Positions 5,512 through 8,952 of a stretch of 8,952 bases of DNA are shown one piece after another. Position 1 is the stretch's first letter. Every line of letters begins with the position of its first letter. The notes beneath the pieces were generated by a model. The model was not told the origin of the DNA and made no database searches. It saw only the letters and a program-made list of their open reading frames with translations. The stretch lies in assembly GCA_017546885.1 (NCBI GenBank), contig JAFYRQ010000029.1:1-8952 (forward strand), read 5' to 3'. The DNA comes from Alphaproteobacteria bacterium. GTDB lineage: Bacteria > Pseudomonadota > Alphaproteobacteria > RF32 > CAG-239. Both the position numbers and the translations under genes were made by a program.

Positions 5512-5544
5512 AAAAAAAGAAAAAGTCACTTGATGAGAGTGACT
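5512..5544 (-). terminator. Terminator or attenuator just upstream of the XRE gene
   Basis: On the minus strand AGTCACT (5544-5538) pairs perfectly with AGTGACT (5530-5524) around a seven-base loop, followed by U-rich sequence (5523-5512, T-runs broken by one C). The XRE Shine-Dalgarno begins immediately after. The four bases 5541-5544 are also the end of the upstream 9-bp stem (5541-5549/5603-5611), so the two helices compete. The segment CTCTC (minus strand, 5539-5535) could also pair with GAGAG of the Shine-Dalgarno (5510-5506). Confidence 0.75.
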
Positions 5545-5697
5545 GGGAGCTGAAAACTACACAACAATAGTGCGACTTATTACCGCATGGCTATTAGGTC
5601 GCCTCCCAGTCATAAGACCAAAAGGCAACCAAGTTTCGTCTTGATTAGACGTGCTGTGAAAGGTTTTCAGACCTTAAAACGTTCATCATTCGTTTCA
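5512..5697 (-). ncRNA. Candidate structured RNA or cis-regulatory leader of the XRE gene
   Basis: A stretch of about 190 bases with no protein-coding gene but many perfect stems, in order on the minus-strand RNA. These are AAACG/CGTTT (5695-5691 with 5681-5677), AAGGT/ACCTT (5675-5671 with 5664-5660), CGTCT/AGACG (5651-5647 with 5641-5637), and a 9-bp stem GACTGGGAG/CTCCCAGTC (5611-5603 with 5549-5541). The 9-bp stem encloses GCGAC/GTCGC (5602-5598 with 5576-5572). The terminator hairpin at 5512-5544 ends the series. AAGAC (5652 side) with GTCTT (5617-5613) is an alternative pairing. It lies between the rpoA terminator and the XRE gene. I do not match it to 6S, SRP, RNase P, tmRNA or a known riboswitch. 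It could be a stand-alone small RNA or an attenuator. Boundaries are approximate. Confidence 0.55.
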
Positions 5698-5704
5698 AGA
5701 AGAA

Positions 5705-5731
5705 TCTATAAAAGAAACAACAAAAAGTAAA
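5705..5731 (-). promoter_or_regulatory. Possible promoter of the structured RNA / XRE gene
   Basis: On the minus strand TTTACT (5731-5726) and TATAGA (5710-5705) each match consensus at four bases, with a short 15-base spacer. A start near 5698 would coincide with the first hairpin of the structured region. The match is weak, but the 100 bases between the rpoA terminator and the first hairpin hold nothing better. Confidence 0.3.
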
Positions 5732-5746
5732 GAATAAAAATTGCCA

Positions 5747-5782
5747 TATAAAAAAGCCCCTTTTCATAAGAAAAGAGGCTTT
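5747..5782 (-). terminator. Intrinsic terminator of the rpsM-rpsK-rpoA transcript
   Basis: On the minus strand the 13-bp stem of 5782-5770 with 5765-5753 is complete apart from one G.U pair (a C/A mismatch on the + strand). It has a TTAT loop and a U-run at 5755-5751. It begins 16 bases after the rpoA stop and ends the operon before rplQ. Confidence 0.9.
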
Positions 5783-5798
5783 ATAAATTCAGATACTT

Positions 5799-6809
5799 TT
5801 AGAAATGATCATCTACACGTTTAATCAATTCTTCAATATTCTCTGGTGGCCAACCCGGAGTTTCCATACCAAGATGGATGCCCATTTTAGCCAATACTTC
5901 TTTAATTTCGTTCAAAGATTTACGACCGAAGTTTGGAGTTCTCAACATTTCAGCTTCTGTCTTTTGTACCAAATCACCGATATAAACAATGTTATCGTTT
6001 TTGAGGCAATTTGCAGAACGAACTGACAATTCGAGTTCTTCAACCTTTTTCAACAAGTTCTTGTTGAACGGTAATTCTTCTTTTTCTTCTTCTACTTCAT
6101 TTTCCGGTTCATCGAAATTAATAAACGGTTTTAATTGATCTTGAAGAATACGAGCAGAGAAAGCTACCGCATCTTCAGGAGTAACAACACCGTTTGTTTC
6201 AACAACCAATGTCAATTTATCATAGTCTGTAACTTGACCTACACGAGTATTATCTACACGATAAGAAACGCGTTTTACAGGAGAATAAATAGCATCAACA
6301 GCTATCAAACCGATAGGAGCATCTGCAGGTTTGTTCTGACTTGCAGGAACATAACCTTTACCTGTGTTAACAGTCAATTCCATATTAATTTTAGCACCTG
6401 CATCAAGGTTACAAATAACCAAGTCAGGATTCATGATTTCCACATCATGACCGGTTTCAATCATAGATGCAGTAACCGCACAAGGACCTTCTGCTTTCAA
6501 TGTCATTGTTCTTGTGCCTTCGCTGTGAACAGCAACAGCCAAACATTTAACATTGAGCACAATGTCGGTTACATCTTCTCTAACACCGGGGATAACCGAA
6601 AATTCATGTAAAACACCGTCAATTTTGATTGCGGTAACAGCACCGCCTTGCAAAGAAGACAACAAAATTCTTCTTAATGCGTTACCCAGAGTAAGACCGA
6701 AGCCTCTCTCCAAAGGTTCAACAACTATTTTAGCTTTGTTGCCGCCTTCGCTGGGAACAATTTCTAAATTAGTCGGTTTAATAAGTTCTTGCCAATTCTT
6801 TTGAATCAC
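5799..6809 (-). CDS. rpoA: DNA-directed RNA polymerase subunit alpha
   Basis: The alpha subunit dimerises to start RNA polymerase assembly and contacts UP elements and activators through its C-terminal domain. The 336 residues fit the usual alphaproteobacterial size. The N-terminal domain (about 1-230) has ERGFGLTLGNALRRILLSSLQGGAV and the IPGVREDVTDIVLNVK block. An acidic linker (ENEVEEEKEELPF) leads to the C-terminal domain with LSVRSANCLKNDNI (261-274), whose Arg264 corresponds to the DNA-contacting Arg265 of E. coli, and TPNFGRKSLNEIKEVL. The start codon is GTG (6809), with AGAGGA (6822-6817) 7 bases upstream. It follows rpsK after 89 bases containing a hairpin, and ends at its own terminator rather than continuing into rplQ. 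Confidence 0.98.
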   Translation of the reverse strand: MIQKNWQELIKPTNLEIVPSEGGNKAKIVVEPLERGFGLTLGNALRRILLSSLQGGAVTAIKIDGVLHEFSVIPGVREDVTDIVLNVKCLAVAVHSEGTRTMTLKAEGPCAVTASMIETGHDVEIMNPDLVICNLDAGAKINMELTVNTGKGYVPASQNKPADAPIGLIAVDAIYSPVKRVSYRVDNTRVGQVTDYDKLTLVVETNGVVTPEDAVAFSARILQDQLKPFINFDEPENEVEEEKEELPFNKNLLKKVEELELSVRSANCLKNDNIVYIGDLVQKTEAEMLRTPNFGRKSLNEIKEVLAKMGIHLGMETPGWPPENIEELIKRVDDHF

Positions 6810-6861
6810 TGGGATATCCTCTATTTTTTAGTGCGCTTTATTACGAAAATCAAAAGATGGC

Positions 6862-6883
6862 GAGGCCGACTCTTGTCAGCCTC
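6862..6883 (-). terminator. Intercistronic hairpin between rpsK and rpoA
   Basis: On the minus strand GAGGCTGAC (6883-6875) pairs with GTCGGCCTC (6870-6862) over 9 bp with one G.U, around an AAGA loop. It is followed by the interrupted T-rich stretch TCTTTTGATTTTC. The G.U pair is a C/A mismatch in the other strand, so the structure belongs to the leftward RNA. It may be a leaky attenuator or a processing site tuning rpoA against the ribosomal proteins. Confidence 0.55.
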
Positions 6884-6898
6884 ACTATCATAAATCTA

Positions 6899-7282
6899 TT
6901 ATACGCGGCGGCGTTTACGCAAACGACAACCGTTGTGTGGAATCGGAGTTACATCACGAATTGTTGTGATAGTAAAGCCAATTACTTGCAAAGCTCTGAT
7001 AGCAGATTCACGACCAGACCCCGGTCCTTTAACTTCTACTTCGAGAGTTTTTACACCACACTCCATAGCCTTTTTTCCGGCATCTTCGGCAGCTACTTGA
7101 GCAGCATAAGGAGTAGACTTACGAGAGCCTTTGAAACCTTGTGCACCTGCAGTAGCCCAAGAAACGGTATTGCCTTGAGCGTCTGTAATTGTAATACGAG
7201 TATTATTGAAAGTAGAATTCACATGTGCGACACCAGCTGTGATATTCTTCTTTTCTTTTTTCTTCTGTGTTGCTTTTGCCAT
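6899..7282 (-). CDS. rpsK: 30S ribosomal protein S11
   Basis: Small-subunit platform protein next to the mRNA exit. The 127 residues are close to the usual 129. Family blocks are ITAGVAHVNSTFNNTRITITDAQGN, SWATAGAQGFKGSRKSTPYAAQVAAE, VKGPGSGRESAIRAL, and the basic C-terminus TPIPHNGCRLRKRRRV, each here in its expected place. A lysine-rich N-terminus (ATQKKKEKK) is normal. The ATG at 7282 is preceded by GAGGTAGG with 7 bases spacing. It lies 18 bases after rpsM in the same transcript. Codon use and base composition match the neighbouring ribosomal genes. Confidence 0.98.
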   Translation of the reverse strand: MAKATQKKKEKKNITAGVAHVNSTFNNTRITITDAQGNTVSWATAGAQGFKGSRKSTPYAAQVAAEDAGKKAMECGVKTLEVEVKGPGSGRESAIRALQVIGFTITTIRDVTPIPHNGCRLRKRRRV

Positions 7283-7300
7283 TTGGGAACCTACCTCTTA

Positions 7301-7669
7301 TTATTTCTTCTTATTGGCGACAGTTTTACGTTTACCCTTACGAGTACGAGCATTTTGCTTTGTACTCTGTCCGCGAACAGGCAAACCTTTACGATGTCTC
7401 AAACCTCTGTAACAACCAAGATCCATAAGTCTCTTGATGTTAACACCAACTTCACGACGCAATTCACCTTCTACGAGGTAATCACGGTCAATCACTTCAC
7501 GTACTTTAGCAACATCTTCATCAGACATATCGCCAACACGCACGTCTGGGTTGACTCCCGATTTTGCACAAATATCTTGAGCATTTTTTCTACCGATACC
7601 AAATATGTAAGTCAAAGCTATTTCAATCTTTTTGGCAGTCGGAATATTTACACCAGCTATACGAGCCAA
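7301..7669 (-). CDS. rpsM: 30S ribosomal protein S13, TTG start
   Basis: Small-subunit head protein that forms bridges to the large subunit and contacts the P-site tRNA. The 122 residues cover the whole family: the start ARIAGVNIP, YIFGIGRKNAQDIC, the helical middle, CYRGLRHRKGLPVRGQ(S/R)TK-type core and the basic tail KGKRKTVANKKK. The initiation codon is TTG at 7669. An in-frame TGA (7675-7673) lies immediately upstream, so no ATG start is possible, and GGAG (7680-7677) stands 7 bases before the TTG. An ATG at 7676 directly abuts GGAG and is out of frame, opening only 17 codons. It is the first gene of a unit driven by the consensus promoter at 7737-7764. Confidence 0.97.
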   Translation of the reverse strand: MARIAGVNIPTAKKIEIALTYIFGIGRKNAQDICAKSGVNPDVRVGDMSDEDVAKVREVIDRDYLVEGELRREVGVNIKRLMDLGCYRGLRHRKGLPVRGQSTKQNARTRKGKRKTVANKKK

Positions 7670-7696
7670 ATTTCATCTCCATTAATTAAAATATTA

Positions 7697-7729
7697 AACT
7701 CAAAAAGTTGATCACCACTTTTCAAAAGT
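7697..7729 (-). promoter_or_regulatory. Palindromes in the rpsM leader and start-site region
   Basis: The 13-base palindrome ACTTTTCAAAAGT (7717-7729) lies at the predicted transcription start. A second inverted repeat, AACT/AGTT with a CAAAA spacer (7697-7700 and 7706-7709), is 8 bases further downstream. Both contain an AACTTTT-like core on the minus strand. They may be an operator or 5' hairpins; the weak, A/T-only stems make either role uncertain. Confidence 0.35.
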
Positions 7730-7736
7730 TAGCCGG

Positions 7737-7764
7737 ATTATATGCCAATATTTGTTAGTGTCAA
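7737..7764 (-). promoter_or_regulatory. Perfect-consensus promoter of rpsM-rpsK-rpoA
   Basis: On the minus strand TTGACA (7764-7759) and TATAAT (7742-7737) both match the sigma-70 consensus at all six bases, 16 bases apart. A start near 7730 gives a leader of about 60 nt before the TTG codon of rpsM. This separates the rpsM-rpsK-rpoA unit from secY-adk, at least in part. Confidence 0.85.
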
Positions 7765-7776
7765 CTATTATCTTTA

Positions 7777-7805
7777 AGCATTTATTAAAAAAAATTATAA
7801 ATGCT
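7777..7805 (-). terminator. Hairpin overlapping the end of adk
   Basis: AGCATTTAT (minus strand, 7805-7797) pairs perfectly with ATAAATGCT (7785-7777) over 9 bp. The loop contains eight consecutive U. The stem includes the last adk codons, and the stop codon spans the stem/loop junction. Having the U-run in the loop is not the layout of an intrinsic terminator, so a role as partial terminator or mRNA 3'-end structure is uncertain. Confidence 0.35.
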
Positions 7806-8478
7806 CTTTCAAATTCAGCAGTTTATCGATACGAGCAGCAACGACATCAACCGTTCCGTTCCCGTCAACACTGCGTAAAACTCCTTTTTCTCGATAATAA
7901 GAAATTGTCGGATATGTAAAATCACGATATTTTATCAAGCGCTTTTCTACCGTTTCTCTTGTATCATCGAGTCGTTTCGAAAACTTGAAGCCACCGCATA
8001 TATCACATACACCGGCAACTTTAGGTTTATGAAATTTATCGCTATAATTTTCGCCACATGTAACACATGTATAACGCCCCATTATGCGATCAATAATAAT
8101 TTCATCAGGAACCAATATCTCTAAAACAGCATCAAGCTTGATTCCTTTCTCGGCAAGCATTCCGTCCAAAAACTCCGCTTGCTTAAGCGTTCTGGGGAAT
8201 CCGTCCAAAATAAAACCATTCACACAATCAGGTTCTTCGATTCTGCGAGAAACCATTTCGATAATAAGTTCATCGGGAGCAAAATTTCCTCCGGCCAACA
8301 ACGGCTCAAGCTTTTTACCGACTTCAGAACCTTTACGGATTTCCTCTCTCAACATTGCTCCTGCTGACAAATGGCATATACCGAACTCCCTTTTCAAAAC
8401 CCCGGCTTGAGTGCCTTTGCCTGTTCCGGGAGCTCCGGTTATAACCAAATGCAGACCTTTATTTTGGCCTATAAACAT
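7795..8478 (-). CDS. adk: Adenylate kinase with zinc-type LID
   Basis: Cytosolic enzyme that interconverts ATP + AMP and 2 ADP. The 227 residues carry the P-loop GAPGTGKGT (15-23), the AMP-binding region, DGFPRT (92-97), and DRIMGR (130-135, R131 and R135). A LID domain has four cysteines (138, 141, 158, 161) spaced as a structural zinc site. RLDD (169-172) and ETVEKRL follow. The motif normally STGDMLR reads SAGAMLR (38-44), replacing the conserved Thr and Asp; R44 is kept. The ATG at 8478 overlaps the TAA of secY by one base (TAATG), so translational coupling is likely. It is followed by 125 bases with a hairpin and the promoter of rpsM. The order secY-adk-rpsM is typical. Confidence 0.97.
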   Translation of the reverse strand: MFIGQNKGLHLVITGAPGTGKGTQAGVLKREFGICHLSAGAMLREEIRKGSEVGKKLEPLLAGGNFAPDELIIEMVSRRIEEPDCVNGFILDGFPRTLKQAEFLDGMLAEKGIKLDAVLEILVPDEIIIDRIMGRYTCVTCGENYSDKFHKPKVAGVCDICGGFKFSKRLDDTRETVEKRLIKYRDFTYPTISYYREKGVLRSVDGNGTVDVVAARIDKLLNLKEHL

Positions 8479-8952
8479 TATTTTCTTTTGCCTTTCTTAT
8501 TTACCAATGCAGCTCTCTTCAACAAACCCTCATATTGATAAGCAATAAGATGTGTTTGAACTTGACTAACAAAATCCATAGTAACCTGAACCACGATAAG
8601 CAAAGTAGTACCACCCAATACAAACGGTACGGAAAGTTTAGAAATCAACACTTCCGGCAAAATACACAAGGCTGTCAAATAAGCAGCACCCAAAACTGTT
8701 AATCTGGTAATTACATAATCCAAATATTCAGCCGTATTTTTGCCCGGACGAATACCGGCAACAAAACCACCGTGTTTTTTCAAATTATCTGCAGTATCTT
8801 CAGGATTAAATACTACCGCTGTGTAGAAAAACGCGAAGAAGATAATCAATGCGGAATACAAAGCCAAATACAACGGTTGACCATGACCGAGCAAACGACT
8901 TAATGTTTGCACCCAAGCAGGACCGTTATTGGCAGAGAAGTTAGCAATAGTA
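8478..8952 (-). CDS. secY: Protein translocase subunit SecY, C-terminal part
   Basis: Central channel protein of the Sec translocon in the inner membrane, working with SecE, SecG, SecA and the ribosome. Only the last 157 or so codons are in the window; the frame continues without a start past 8952, and the first visible residues read TIANFSANNGPAW. Visible are a transmembrane segment (LYLALYSALIIFFAFFYTAVVF), the cytoplasmic NPEDTADNLKKHGGFVAGIRPGKNTAEYLDY loop region shown here as NPEDTADNLKK and GIRPGKNTAEYL with its conserved Arg, two further helices (LTVLGAAYLTALCILP and VPFVLGGTTLLIVVQVTMD), and the tail YEGLLKRAALVNKKGKRK. These match alphaproteobacterial SecY. A GTG at 8912 is internal, not the start. 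It overlaps adk by one base. Confidence 0.97.
   Translation of the reverse strand, partial: TIANFSANNGPAWVQTLSRLLGHGQPLYLALYSALIIFFAFFYTAVVFNPEDTADNLKKHGGFVAGIRPGKNTAEYLDYVITRLTVLGAAYLTALCILPEVLISKLSVPFVLGGTTLLIVVQVTMDFVSQVQTHLIAYQYEGLLKRAALVNKKGKRK

Noticed and set aside
5512..5697. Identification of the structured region as 6S RNA, SRP RNA, RNase P RNA, tmRNA or a named riboswitch
   Set aside because: None of the core motifs I know for these (for example the SRP GGAAGCAGCC-type loop or FMN and TPP boxes) is present. It is left as an unnamed candidate.
6135..6611. Open frame on the + strand inside rpoA
   Set aside because: Antisense to a certain rpoA; its composition (many Asn, Ser, Thr, Ile, Cys) is a by-product of rpoA codon use.
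7301..7676. Frameshift or pseudogene at the start of rpsM
   Set aside because: The frame is intact through all 122 residues from the TTG, with a well-placed GGAG, so a non-ATG start explains the data without a lesion.
6857..7711. Long open frame on the + strand, about 284 codons
   Set aside because: It is antisense to rpsK and rpsM, has a low-complexity Ser/Thr/Phe/Cys composition typical of reverse-complement reading of ribosomal genes, and has no ribosome-binding site or family resemblance.
1..8952. CRISPR arrays, insertion sequences, tRNA genes, attachment sites
   Set aside because: No regularly spaced repeats, transposase-like proteins, terminal inverted repeats or cloverleaf sequences were seen on either strand.

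Overview
This is an AT-rich bacterial chromosome segment, most likely from an alphaproteobacterium. The gene order secY-adk-rpsM-rpsK-rpoA, the RpoA start (IQKNWQELIKP), the four-cysteine LID of adenylate kinase, the SecY C-terminus and the NPVDIYVGQRIKLRR-type XRE regulator all fit that class. The low GC suggests a host-associated lineage, which is inference. There are no tRNA or rRNA genes, insertion sequences or CRISPR arrays.

Layout. Positions 1-155 are an intergenic control region with a strong leftward promoter for a gene outside the window and the leader of gap. gap (156-1163) and pgk (1245-2453) run rightward as a glycolytic pair, separated by a large intrinsic-terminator structure. 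Two unrecognised leftward genes follow (2520-2981 and 3087-3488). Next comes rplQ (3615-4052, leftward), with its own promoter, structured leader and terminator. A small two-helix membrane protein (4244-4534, leftward), dtd (4624-5061, rightward) and an XRE regulator (5077-5499, leftward) come next. Upstream of the regulator is about 190 nt of densely self-complementary sequence ending in a terminator. The right third is the leftward ribosomal/transcription block secY (partial)-adk-rpsM-rpsK-rpoA. A perfect-consensus sigma-70 promoter starts the rpsM-rpsK-rpoA part.

The conserved genes are housekeeping: two consecutive steps of glycolysis, D-aminoacyl-tRNA proofreading, ribosomal proteins S11, S13 and L17, the RNA polymerase alpha subunit, adenylate kinase and the Sec channel. 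What is unusual is the arrangement. rpoA and rplQ, adjacent in most bacteria, are split by about 1.75 kb holding a terminator, a putative structured RNA, the XRE regulator, dtd and a small membrane protein. rplQ has become a separate unit with its own leader. The best candidate for something undescribed is the structured RNA/terminator/XRE unit at 5077-5731. It resembles in layout, not in recognised sequence, the Brt RNA-XRE regulator pairs of Bartonella. The rplQ leader and the intercistronic structure between gap and pgk come next.
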